Assembly: GCA_026419785.1 (NCBI GenBank)
Contig: JAODTK010002732.1
Location: 166,530-230,529, forward strand
DNA length: 64,000 nucleotides
Direction: 5' to 3'
Source of the DNA: Sclerodactyla briareus
Taxonomy: Eukaryota > Echinodermata > Holothuroidea > Dendrochirotida > Sclerodactylidae
The notes beneath the pieces were generated by a model. That model was given only the letters and a program-made list of their open reading frames with translations. It was not told the DNA's origin and ran no database searches. A program made the position numbers and the translations under genes. Shown in pieces: positions 45,625 through 57,049 of the stretch. The stretch's first letter is position 1. Each line of letters begins with the position of its first letter.

Positions 45625-45984
45625 CTGTAGATTTCCATGCCGAGTGAAGACAGATAACCATTTAATATCATTAGTGGAACTAGGGAAACCTCTTGCATGC
45701 CTAAAATTTGACAGGAAACCTCAATACCTTTCAGCATTTGCGGATTGCTCCAAAATGCTGAAATCTTGCCTCGGAAAGTGAAGATTTGTTCCAGGGCCTT
45801 GATTGCTGCAACGTACACTCCTCGTTGATAGGCCATTGCAGTGGCTTTCGCAAGGAAGGAGGGAGGGGGGTGGTTGGGGTTTGGAACCCTCCCTCCATGA
45901 CCCATGTTACTGATCAAATTTTGTAACACACAAAACACTGTTCAGTAGACTTTCACCGCTGTTGTTCATCAAATTTTGCACAGC

Positions 45985-46072
45985 ATGTGCCTATCTATAT
46001 ATAATATATATATATATATATAGCTATATTATATAATCCTATATAATTATATATATATATATATATATATAC
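45985..46072. repeat. AT-rich (TA)n region
   Basis: Interrupted (TA)n with self-complementary arms (tatatataatatata and similar). It is able to form cruciforms. Confidence 0.9.
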
Positions 46073-46296
46073 ACCAGTGCCCGAAACGGCAACAAACAAG
46101 AATGGAGATGATAAAGCATTTGCCTAGGGGCCCTCAATTGCTTTTATTTGCAAGTATCGAGAGAGTGAAGCTATAAATGAGGGCGCAGGGGGGAGTCCTC
46201 GTTGTGCAATAAGGTTCTGATGTGCAGTTGCCAATGCAATGTAAATCGCCTATGTACTTATTGTTTTATCATAAATACTTGACACTCCATAGAATT

Positions 46297-46345
46297 TATG
46301 TCTGTCTGTCTGTGTGTGTCTGTCTGTCTGTCTGTGTTCTGTCTT
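46297..46345 (+). repeat. (TCTG)n microsatellite
   Basis: About ten TCTG units with interruptions. Confidence 0.9.
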
Positions 46346-46359
46346 TGTCGTCTGTTTCC

Positions 46360-47097
46360 TACTGAGTAACTATCAGCATCTACCAACCCAGCCATAGTAA
46401 TCCCCTTTTCACAACTTGTGAAACAAAGACTATTTACAGAATTGCACAATATGGACAATATTGATGTAGCAGGAGGGGATGCTTCGGTTTATGCATACAC
46501 ACATATATATATAATATATAGATATATACTTTAAATTGACCCCCCGTTTTCACGCTAAAGATTGCAAGAACATCAGGTTAGATTCATTTATTACTTCGTC
46601 TTAGCCGATTACATGAGCCTATTAAGTTCATCTGATACTGCAGTCCACCCTTTAATAGCCATACCCCACCCCATCAGTTAAACATAGGCCCAACAAGTGG
46701 GTTGATCCTCGAGGCGGAGACATCAATATAGTGGCATACCCCACAGGGCGGCATTGCAGCATGGTTTACATTCTCAACAATAAAAGGGGTCCTCACATGG
46801 CCGATGTGAAGGCTGACTGATACAGGACATTTCTTTAATGGCAGAAATACAGACATCCGAGTGGGGCGCTGGTGTAAGGGGCAGAGCAGTATCCACCCTG
46901 CATTAGCTTCATTCATTTGTAAAAAAAAAAACCACATTCACACACGCCACACATGCCAATTTGGAATCTCATTGAATTATAGATTTCACATCAAAATAGT
47001 GTTGGCACGTTAGTGTTAGGAAGTAAAAATGTTTTTTTTTACCGATAACCAATAATACTTTGTCTACCATCGCCGATACGATATTATTTTACACGGT

Positions 47098-47139
<42 letters not shown>

Positions 47140-47490
47140 AAACATGTTGGCTGAAGCACTGATTACTTGATTGCTCATCCATCTCTTCCACTTGCTACTG
47201 ATCCTCATTGCTGATCGATCGAATCCAGCATACAACAACGCAACACAAGATTCCGGAGTTCCAACAAAGGGGAATTATAATACAATCGCAATATTTTTCA
47301 CATTCAGTGTTGCCATAAACGTCATGTTCCCTCTGGAAATAGTCTAGCAAATTATTTTTCTTGCACCCCCACGTTTCCCCTTGCTCATTTTGTATCCTAA
47401 TAAGTGCAAACACCTGTGTTTGTTTAACATTTTATCTCATCGACATTCCATGCACTTTTTTTCCATGAATAATCTGAACACAATCCTTTA
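46360..47490. other. Unassigned region, candidate upstream DYRK intron
   Basis: A minus frame at 46,674-46,937 (contains SLHIGHVRTPFIVENVNHAA) is open for 87 codons without recognisable domain. G40 lies at 47,098-47,137. No splice-supported exon was found. Confidence 0.35.
47098..47137 (+). repeat. G40 homopolymer
   Basis: Forty consecutive G. Confidence 0.95.
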
Positions 47491-48426
47491 TACCAAGGCG
47501 ATCAGCCCCCCAGTGTCTCGCCTGGTAAAGACGATCAGTGTTTTACTTTCTCTTAGTCCACCATGAGTTAGTCACCATGCGAACATTCAAGGCATTCCAT
47601 GTGTCCCCCGCTTGAAGATTTGCGGTATTAAGCATTTAAGCGGAACAGCCCCAATCAGTGTCCAAATTAAATTTGGAAGGACTGAATATTGACGATGTCT
47701 ACTAAAGGAGTACGAGGTTTGTGAAATGTGACTAAACTTGGCACTATTATGCAAATTTGAGGCAATTTACCAAGTTTAACAAAAATCTGGCAAACTCTAA
47801 AAAAATGCATAAATTATCAAATTAGACATTTGAATGACCTCCAGTGACCCTGAGCCAATGATACAGAAATTTGGAACTCCAAAGGTAAACCATACACCCA
47901 TGTTTCATGAAAATCCAAGCACTTGAAGATTTCGCATAGATTATGGCAAATGTAGGTACGTTGAATGAACCCTCCATTGACCCCGAATCCTATGTTAAAA
48001 ATTTTTGGGACTGCAGGTAGACTATATTCACCAAATGTTGTGAAATCCAAGAACTTTCGAAGTTTCACATAAATTATTCGAATTACTAGAACATTTACTC
48101 ACCATATTTTTACCCTAAATCTGATTAGTTTTCATCTACCTTATAATCCCGCTCTTGTGCCAAATCAAGTCACCATAGCACATACAGTTCTATCTTAATC
48201 CTTGCTGACGCGCCCAAACAATATTACATTATAAGCGAATACCCTTTTGTCCCCAAAATCTATCAATCGTGTTCACCCCACCCCGATGTTACCCGAAAAT
48301 TTTGTCGCCATTGACTTCCTACTCAGAAGATATCTTGCTAACGAGAAAGTGTGACACACCCACATACACAACACACGCCAAGTGACCACCAGTTTCCTCT
48401 TAATTCATTCATAAGCGAGACAAAAA
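47490..48426 (-). mobile_element. Short copy E of the hairpin-ended element (no AGGTCA array)
   Basis: On the minus strand it starts ATTTTTGTCTCGC (48,426-48,414) and carries the leader words 'actttctcgttagcaagatatctt' and 'gtgctatggtgacttgatttggcac'. It then passes directly to the AT-rich 3' segment shared with copy D and ends with CACTGATCG, ACCAGGCGAGACACTGG and TCGCCTTGGT at 47,490-47,539. At 937 bp it looks like the compact non-autonomous form of the family, and it fixes both element ends. Confidence 0.68.
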
Positions 48427-48429
48427 TAT

Positions 48430-51400
48430 TTTTTTTATTAAGGAAGATTCATGACTTGCAGATATCACCATTCCGCCTATTTACAAATATGCCTGGGGCT
48501 TTAAATCTCACCAAGCTGTGAATCTCACGTATCGAATAACAAAAAGGGTATAGCCACTGATTTTAGGTTTTACTGCAGAACAGGTAGGGCCCCTGTGTTT
48601 GCAAGTGTTTTTTATTGTGGTTGACGTGAGTGGCTACCTTCTGTCTCTAGAAATAAGCCAGATCAGAGAGCTAGTAGAAGGGCCCCGTTCAATGGTGCAT
48701 AGATTAATTGGGTGCACCGTTCAACATGGGGTGAGTTGATTCTTTTCAGTTGATTTCACTGGGACAAGATCGTAGTTGAAGTTTGCATCCAACCCAAATT
48801 TCTCGATTACTTGCAAAACCCGGCTGCCGATTTTTATTTTCGTTTCCTTCTTGGCCCGGAGAAGAAACCATCATTCCTCACCTGAGATCTTCAGTTCCGC
48901 CGGCCTACACCTTTGAAAGTTCCAACCTAATATCAGACCTGTTTAGACTACAATGGCAATGGCTCGGTTTACTACTGGCTCACTGATCGTTGTCATACCC
49001 AGCCCAAGGAAGCGAACTCGCAACACATCCGCCAAGCTCCCCCTATGATGTACATGAACATGAACCCACCTGTCGGGTCAGTGGGAGCGTTCCAGTTGGT
49101 GCAGCTTTTCTCTCTCTCTTTCTGTCTGTGTCTCTGTGGGGGGACAGATACAATAATGGGGTGTGTTACTCAGGAGGCCTGAGCATTGACCCACGTACCC
49201 AAGGGAGGGTGAATCTCCCGCTGTCGTTCTGAGAAAGTCAACAACAGATGGCAACCACAGGTGTTATAATGTACAGAGCAGAGGACTCATATTTTTTCCA
49301 ATTCTAAACATTGTGAGATTGGCTAAGTTTAAAATAGGCAGGAACCAGGTGGTATTATTAACTCCCAAAAATTGCACCATAACCTTGCTGCTTTGATTAA
49401 ATCTCATGGAACAGGAGGGGGGGCATATATGTTTGGCAGAATAGCCTTTGGATTCTCAGCATTAAAAACCCAAAGGGTGTGTCATTTTACTCAGGTAGGA
49501 AATTAGGAAAAGCTGGCCTATGGGTCCCTTTCAAGGAGTTGAGAGTCATATCTCAGTGGCTGAGGGGTATGTAAGGGACAAGAATTGTACACTGTAAGGA
49601 CCCACCAGTAGCATGAAACAAAGCCTGTTGTAGAGGGGGTCAAGAGACTGGGTAGCCTTTCCCCCCCACTTCCCCCCCCCCCCCCCCCCCCGATGCAATT
49701 ACTATAATCGTTGGTGCCTATACTTAAATCACACTCTACCCCTGCACATGTACCATTCTGCATTCTATATTCCACTTTTTCAACGTTTTTTTTTTTTTGG
49801 CTTTTAGTCTTTATTTAGGCCTAATCCATTTTTACCCCCCTTTGAAAAAATCCCACACACCTTCACCAGTCCCCCTGGGTTTGTGTAAGGGGGAGCTGCC
49901 TCCCCCTATCCTCTTGTGAAGTCACTTTGACCCCCCTTTGACAGAGATCTAACCATCATATATCGACAGGTGTATTAAAAATCACATGTATTCATACATT
50001 TGGACAGTGTGACGCCACAGCTGACTGTAATACTTGTCCTTCATAGGGCCCATTCATATCCCCCTGTGGCCTTGTGGGGTCCAAGGGTTCCAGTATCATT
50101 TCAAAATGAAATCATACCTAATGAAACTGTTACAAATTCCCTCTATCATACCCAACTCAATATATCCATCTCTGACAACCCATTGCCAATGGATAAACGG
50201 ACTCATTTGGCATTTAAACTCGTGTTTGGGGGCACCAGCTGCTTCATTCCATCCTTTTCTTACTGTACAAACCAGGAAATCACATTACAAACAAATTGAA
50301 CACCTTGTTATGTCAGCATTCTGTAGTGTCTCCAAACTATTTAATGACAGCTTGCACTTGAATAACACAGAAAATGGGACAGAGGAGTCCTTAACCCTTT
50401 GAGGCCGCTGAGCACGTCAACACAACACAATTTTTTATGTTGTATGAAGAGTGGCCAATGGCCAGTATAGCCCCTAGTTCAATTTCATCCTCTATTTCAT
50501 GTTCCTCCTCTCCAGCCACTAAGCTACCCATACTGCTTCATCTCTTGGCAAATTGACGGTCTAAAACACAATCGAAAAATCTGTTGAAACGAATAGTATT
50601 AGGTTAAAATTGTATTTCGGAATAGTTCTGTGCAAAATCAAATATATTTGTTACGGCTGATTTTTCTCCACATTAAAAAGTATTCCGAGTGCTGTAATTT
50701 TTCTTATAGATGATGTACTGAACAATAGCTTTATTCAATCTCAATTAATACTTTTTTCCCACAATATTTCAAAGGCTGAATGGAGCCGTCAAATGTGATG
50801 AAACATGTTTTTTCAATTTGCCTATTGACCGTTTAAAAAAAACAAATGGCAGCATTGAGTGACCCCTAGAAGAACCTCCAAACTCATATGTACCATTGGT
50901 GACGACACTGCGACCAACTCTCGTGATCATCCGATCTATTCCCCCTGCCCCTTCGTTTCTTGGAAATGCACTATCTGCCAGCGTTTTGTTTAGGATAAGT
51001 ATGGTGTATAGCCTCCTGTGCCTTGTTTACGGAACCACATGCTCGAATGGAATTCTCTTCTATAGCGATGGACTTGTTTCATATAATTTGGAAGGCAACA
51101 TGCTGATTTTTGAGTGGTTAGCTTTTTCAAATCAAAGGCAATTCTCCTTCGAACCAGTAGTCTGTGTGTATATATTCCTTCCCAACAAATAGGTCTTCTT
51201 CAGCTTTTTTTTCCAACGAAAATCACATTTTCCCACAACTGACTAGGGCATCTTCCTGAACTGATAAACCTGTGTTATAATATCATTTGAAAATTTTACC
51301 ATCAGCATTGAGTATGTAGGTAACAAAATTCATTCTTACATGAATCAACCTGTCATGTTATTAAAGGTCACAAATTATCACACTTATCACAATTTTTTAT

Positions 51401-52100
51401 GTAACAACTGTTTTGATAATATCAGAAACGGTCCGGGAGGGGGAGAATTTTGTTTGCCAGGCAACGATTTCACATGCATAAGAAAAAGCTATTTTCTCAT
51501 CAGCAACTGAGACAACTTCTTTTTCCATCAAACTGAACGGTCTCCTATGCGCTGACTGGAGCGATTGACCTACAGCAACGTTTTTGACTGGAGTTGAGTC
51601 CCTGACCGTTGAGCCACACTGAAGTCATTACCGTCATAGCCTGGAAACCTCACACCCTCCATACTGATGTACTTCTCGCCTTACTATGGTTGATGTTGGC
51701 AGGACTTACCGCTGTTATATACGAGGCACCCCCAATGCGGTCCAGTTTGACAGCTTAGGAAAGACTCAATGTTTACTGTACTGCTTTCCGAGTGAGGGAG
51801 AGCTGGGGGAAACTGGTCTGGCGGTGAGCTGGGGTAGGTGCCCCCTTAAAATCCTGAGGAATGAAGGACGGGTGGGAGTTAATTCTCTGAAGAAAACCAA
51901 TCTTGTGAAAATAACAAATAATGAAAGAATAACAATGTACACGAGTGTCAAAGGCAAAGTTAACCCGCCTATTCAATTCTGAGTATGGGAATGTGATTTA
52001 CTCAAATGATATCCATTAATGTTTCTCGTACATTTGACTAACTTTCAAAGTCTTCATGAGTTTAATGTAATTTTGATAATTATTTATACAGCGTATGCAT
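48430..52100. other. Unassigned intergenic or intronic region
   Basis: No splice-supported exon recognised. Open frames such as plus 48,783-48,986 and 50,034-50,402 have no recognised domain. C-rich runs lie at 49,661-49,691. A GGTCA-type repeat fragment ('tatgtaccattggtgacgac...gatcatccgatctattc') at 50,880-50,945 resembles 55.7 kb. Confidence 0.4.
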
Positions 52101-52108
52101 GTTAAGGC

Positions 52109-55100
52109 CAGGGACGTCGTCTGAGCGGGGGGGTGTGGGGGGTGTCTCACCCCCCCAAAAATGGTCGGCGACCTTGCAGTTGGAATTTTCGAATATCCAA
52201 TTGGAATCTTCTGACAGATCGCCAGATTGTATATTTTACACTGAGGTCCAGTCAACTTTGTAAATTTTCCAACTCGACCAAAAGGAAATTTCCTATTCCT
52301 GTAAAAAACGGTGAAATACAATTAACAACGGAGAATTGTAATTTTTTACAGATATTGTGCAAAAAATTTTGCGCTTTTCGTGCGTCAATTACAATCACTC
52401 CCCCTAGAATTAACACGCATGTTTTCAACGACCACCATGATTGGCTGTCGGGTATTGTATGGCTCATGGGCGTCAACAGGTGGAGGACGGGGGGGACATG
52501 TCCCCCCACTTAAAAGTGGGGGGGGATATCATATGATTTGCCCCCACCCACTGTTTCCGGACTTTATAAAACATAATATTCACATGCCCGATTTTGTATC
52601 ACCTAAACTGATTAAATTTTTGTCTAACCAAACAAGATCGCTTGGAATGGGGCGTCAAGTCCCCCTAATCCCAGGTGCGGACCCCACGTGTAAGATCCTG
52701 AACCCGCCTAGGGCCGAATCGAAGGATTACCCATGTTTCATGACGGGTTCCTCGAATTTTAAATCTAATAGCCAGAAATCGGCATAATTTTTATGTGTTT
52801 CCGCAAATGGCGTTTTCTCTTCCCGGCTTTTAGGCTAAATTATGCGATGTATGGTTCGAATCATGTGTTCATCCGTAGTCTCGATTGAATTTAGAGCCTT
52901 GGGGGCAGACGGCCCCGGCCCCCTCCCATTTTTTTTCGATATGAAAAATTTCTGTCGAAATTTTGTAGAAAATTTGGGAAGAAATAGGCAGAGTGCAAAA
53001 ATACCTGAATTGTTTGTCAGACTTTTCGTAACATGCGGAAACAGGCATTTTTTTCCGCGCGCATCCGCTCGCTTGGTAGTTTCCACGACTGACGTGTAAA
53101 ATTTTTGGTACGAATTTTCTCTCCCAAATTGGAGTGGTCCCGTACGCCTATTTTCCCCTCCGATCCCACCAGCGACCGGTCGGTAGACCCCAGGATCCCA
53201 CTCAAACAAAGTCAGAGTAGAAAAGTTAATAAAATACCCATGTGCGATATTCGGATAAAAATCATCCCATAATAGTATGCAAATGACAACTTTTTCCGTC
53301 TGTCTTTTACTAAAATCACACATATGTAGATGGGTGCTATTGAGACTGGCAAGTGCCGTTTCCGTCGATCTGGAGAGTATGAAAATCTGAAATTCCCTTG
53401 TACCTTTCGCGCCAACCATGTGGCGCTCGCACTCAGATGATAATTTGCATTCAATGTGCCTCCCCCCCCCCCCACACATCTTTTCAAAACGGCCGACGCC
53501 CCTGATGACAATCAATTGTGTCTAGTGCTATGATTAGAGATAAGGGCAGGGATTAGATTCGCGTACAACCAGATCGAAAAAGCGGATTGACCCCCAAGCA
53601 TTATTTTACATTCGTCTTAGTGCAATTTCCGTAATTCTGCTGGATTAAAACATAGCAAATGCGTCTTGATATTCAGCTGAAGGCGTGTACAACGAGATCC
53701 TGTTTTGCCAGATGTGCCAGGGACCCCCCCCCTAAAAAAATTGCGCGCTTTGCGTGCACAGTTTACATATAGAGCACAAACTATTGAACATTAAGTTAAA
53801 GTCGGAGCAGCGATTAGACCGAGGTCTTACAAAAAGTTCAAATGTTGAAATTTTTTCCACCGATACCAAAGTTTTGATCAAAGGCCCAGTTTGGCATCTC
53901 CCAACAACGCCTGGGACGAATTAATTAATTCCGCCATCTGGAACTGCGCAAACCACAATTTGCTTGGACGCCCGCCGGCAACCAATAGTGGTGGTTCCCG
54001 CTTATAGATAGTATTCTTTTTGCCCCACTGAAAAATTCTCTGCCTCCCTCGTTCCCCCAGTATGAAAGTCTGGCGAGCCACTGGGTGGGCTGGCTGACTG
54101 GCAAAATTTAATGATAGAATGCCGGGAAAACGCCCAAAAATGGGGCTCACGGTACGGTACTACACGTATCCTAAGTTGACGGTCCGCTGACAGGTAAGAA
54201 TTACCCAACCCCAAAAGAAGACCTTCTCAGCTGCCCAACTCATACAAATTTAGCGAAATATCACAAGATTTCTCTGAGTAGCAGATCGCATCTATGACGT
54301 GAAAATGCAAAATCATTTCTGGAACGATGTTTAATTAAGGAGTGTCATAATGCATCAGATTGCATCTAAGGCCATGCAAAGCAAAAATTCTCAGGTGGGG
54401 AGGAGGGGCCATCGGCGGTCCTCTGAAAAGTGAGATCTAATTTACTTAATCCTAGTTGCTGCCTCGCCTTTTGATTTCAGAGAAAAACAATCGCATCAGG
54501 ACATGTGAAATTCGAAATTATTTCTGGAATGAATTGCGCGTTGTTGGAGTGCGTATGCAACCAAATTGCATCTAACGGGCCACTGGGAAATGCAAAAATT
54601 TTAGACCCCTCCCCAGAGCCATTATCACCTGTCAGCTCCCGCTCAAATATGTTTTTTACGTCACTGATTGTTACTTAAGATTCCACTGCGTCATTGTTGT
54701 GTGCAGTCGTGACTTGTGGAGACTCCGCCACTCCCTACCTCCCAACTTCCAATAACCGAGAGTGGCCACTAGGTCAGTCTGAAATGCACTCTAACTACAC
54801 TGTGGTATAATAGTAGGCCTACAGTTATATGCCGTGGTGTTACTTGTGTATCTTACTCTAGCTTTGGTGTCCGCCATCGCCCTCTTCCGTCATAAGTGGA
54901 TGTTCACAGGCTAATCGCCCCCCGAAAGCAGTTCTCAGATCATGGGCTTCAATTGACTCACTTACTAACTCCATATCTGTGAACTCACGTCCTCTATGGA
55001 TTACATTTATCCATTTTCACGAAGTTAACAGAACCTCTTAAAATAAAAAGAGCCCCCCGACGACAAAAAGGGAACCCCCAAAATTCACCTTTCAGTATAG

Positions 55101-55187
55101 GGTGGGGTGAGTTGAAAAAATGAATCTAGCCATTTGGAATTTTTTACTTCTTCACCCCCCAAAGCATATGACCTATCTACGTCCCTG
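52109..55187. mobile_element. hAT-like TIR element, 3.08 kb
   Basis: The left end CAGGGACGT (52,109) is mirrored by ACGTCCCTG ending at 55,187. Flanks read GTTAAGGC (52,101-52,108) and GTAAGGC (55,188-55,194), an 8 bp target duplication with one base missing. TIRs starting CAGGG and 8 bp duplications are typical of hAT elements. A possible nested element with ends CATGGGCGTC (52,465) and GACGCCCCTG (to 53,504) lies inside. No transposase motif recognised. Confidence 0.65.
52835..53515 (-). CDS. 226-codon open frame within the TIR element, unidentified
   Basis: This is the longest uninterrupted frame of the window. It holds CDFSKRQTEKVVICILLWDD and LFEWDPGVYRPVAGG, but no known transposase, zinc-finger or dimerisation motif that I can see. 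It spans most of the presumed nested element (52,465-53,504), so it may be a chance frame or a decayed element protein. Confidence 0.25.
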   Translation of the reverse strand: MIVIRGVGRFEKMCGGGGRHIECKLSSECERHMVGAKGTREFQIFILSRSTETALASLNSTHLHMCDFSKRQTEKVVICILLWDDFYPNIAHGYFINFSTLTLFEWDPGVYRPVAGGIGGENRRTGPLQFGRENSYQKFYTSVVETTKRADARGKKCLFPHVTKSLTNNSGIFALCLFLPKFSTKFRQKFFISKKNGRGPGPSAPKALNSIETTDEHMIRTIHRII

Positions 55188-55399
55188 GTAAGGCATCTGT
55201 ACCATGCCCCGACTTTGAAGTTGTTGCTGAAGCAACTGGAGGTTGAACAGACATAAAGGGCAATGGAAAGTTTTGAACATGACTTTGAAGGCGAACCAAC
55301 GGCGTCAAGGGATTTGAGTTCATTGAAGTTGTGTCAATTCAGGAATCACTATCTGCATATTTACACAAAATAACCAAAACTTCTAACCTCTAGATTACT

Positions 55400-56070
55400 T
55401 CTCAATTCCGGAAACCATTTGATGACATTGGTCATTTTGATATAAAGTGACACATCACTTTCATTGAACTTCACATTCTATCTCGTAGAAAATGAAATTA
55501 GCCACTTGACCATTCACACAAACTGCCAAAACTGACCACCCTATTATAATTGACCTCACTTCCTCAACAACCCATATGTACACCATTAGTCAATTAATGA
55601 TACTAATTTTCATGTTCGCCTCCTTCTGTCGGAGCCGCGTGACCATTCAAACAAAATGGTCAAAATTTCCCATAGATGACCTTTGACTTAAATTCACGAA
55701 ACCCCATATGTACCATGAGTCAAACGAAGTACTAACAAACGTCAAGAATAATCCGATCTATTCTGTAGTGAAGCTGCTTGGACTATTCAGACAAAACCTC
55801 GGTTAATGATAGTTCTGGCCAAAATGACCCCAGATCAAAAATCTTTGAACCACCCTGTTCCTTGATAATACTGACCAACTCTCAGAATTATCCGGACCAT
55901 GAAATCGTGGGAACATTTTGCATAGTTTTCACAAAATGGCCAAAATTGACCTTCGACCTTGGTTAACCTTGACCCTCTGATTGACCTCTTCACTTGGTCA
56001 TCATGTGCCAAGTACCATCCTGATTCCATAGATGATGTAGGAGGAGTAGTATTTGACTCAATTGTGGATT
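55400..56070. repeat. Second GGTCA/TGACC-type repeat family
   Basis: Three to four diverged units with 'accattcacacaaa', 'atggccaaaattgacc(t)' and 'catatgtaccat(t)agtcaa'. Related text lies at 50,860-50,960 and 62,190-62,300. The wording differs from the hairpin-element arrays. Confidence 0.6.
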
Positions 56071-56336
56071 AGATAAATGAATAGATATAAGAAATATAAG
56101 AGAAACAACACATACCTGGTTTGTTCTGATGTTTTTCTTCGCACGGTCACAACACACCGTGACCGTCCCGTGGTGGGCCTTGACGGGGGGCCCATACGTG
56201 GCTGTGTCCACATTAAGTTGTACCATCCCTAACGAGTCATAACGAGAGAGAGGTTCAAAATTTATGAGCAAAAAAAATTGGATGGTTTTGGATATCTATT
56301 GGAATTTGATTTGATTTGACTTCTACCGGTTTTTCA

Positions 56337-56716
56337 GGAAAGCCATTGAGGCTCATCACGGAACCCTGGCAAAAATCTGGGTCTTGGATGAGCACGGCAA
56401 TAACTTGATTGCCTTCCTTCCTCGACTAGTGCTCAGTTGTATCGGGCGGGGGTGTAGCCAATCCCACCTGCTTTGGGCTATCGCCATTCAAAAAGAGGAT
56501 CATAACATCAGGACACGACCACTCTCTTGGAACCAGGAGAAGCGGAAGATTCTGTTCATCGTGACTGCTCACTGCAAAGACTTATTGCTAATATCAATAT
56601 CCCGTATTTCAGTAGCCCCATCAGTCTACCGGGCGCATTACAGACGCGGAACCATGAGTGGAAAGGACCCCACCCAATGCAACCTAAGTACAACACTGAG
56701 GGAAAGAACGTCGTGG
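56337..56716 (+). CDS. Unidentified exon-like block
   Basis: It is bounded by a polypyrimidine acceptor (ccggtttttcag) and a donor GTCGTG/GTGAGT. Two frames are each open over part of it: HHGTLAKIWVLDEHGN early, and SLQRLIANINIPYFSSPISL then PMQPKYNTEGKNVVV later, so an indel probably divides one exon. I do not recognise the protein. Confidence 0.4.
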
Positions 56717-57049
56717 TGAGTGCTGAATTTCGACTCAGAATATTTGCTTGCACGGAGTCACCTGATGCCACTCTAGAAAAAAAACTAAAACCAACAACAC
56801 ACCATTTTTCTGGGGGGGTGGTAGATGGCACTGGCAATAAGCATATTTAGGGCGATCCAAGATTTTTGGGCAGGGTGCAGCAATATTATGTCTCCAAAAT
56901 GTAGAAAAGATGTCCTGTTGGAATTCTCCCCTGATGGGAGGGCTCCTCGAGAGGGGGTGCCGCGCCCCTCTTTTTGGAAATTTCCCAGCTCCTGCCCCAT
57001 CAGGCTGGCTATATGTGAACTAGCAATTACAGGTTTTTATGTTTTGACA

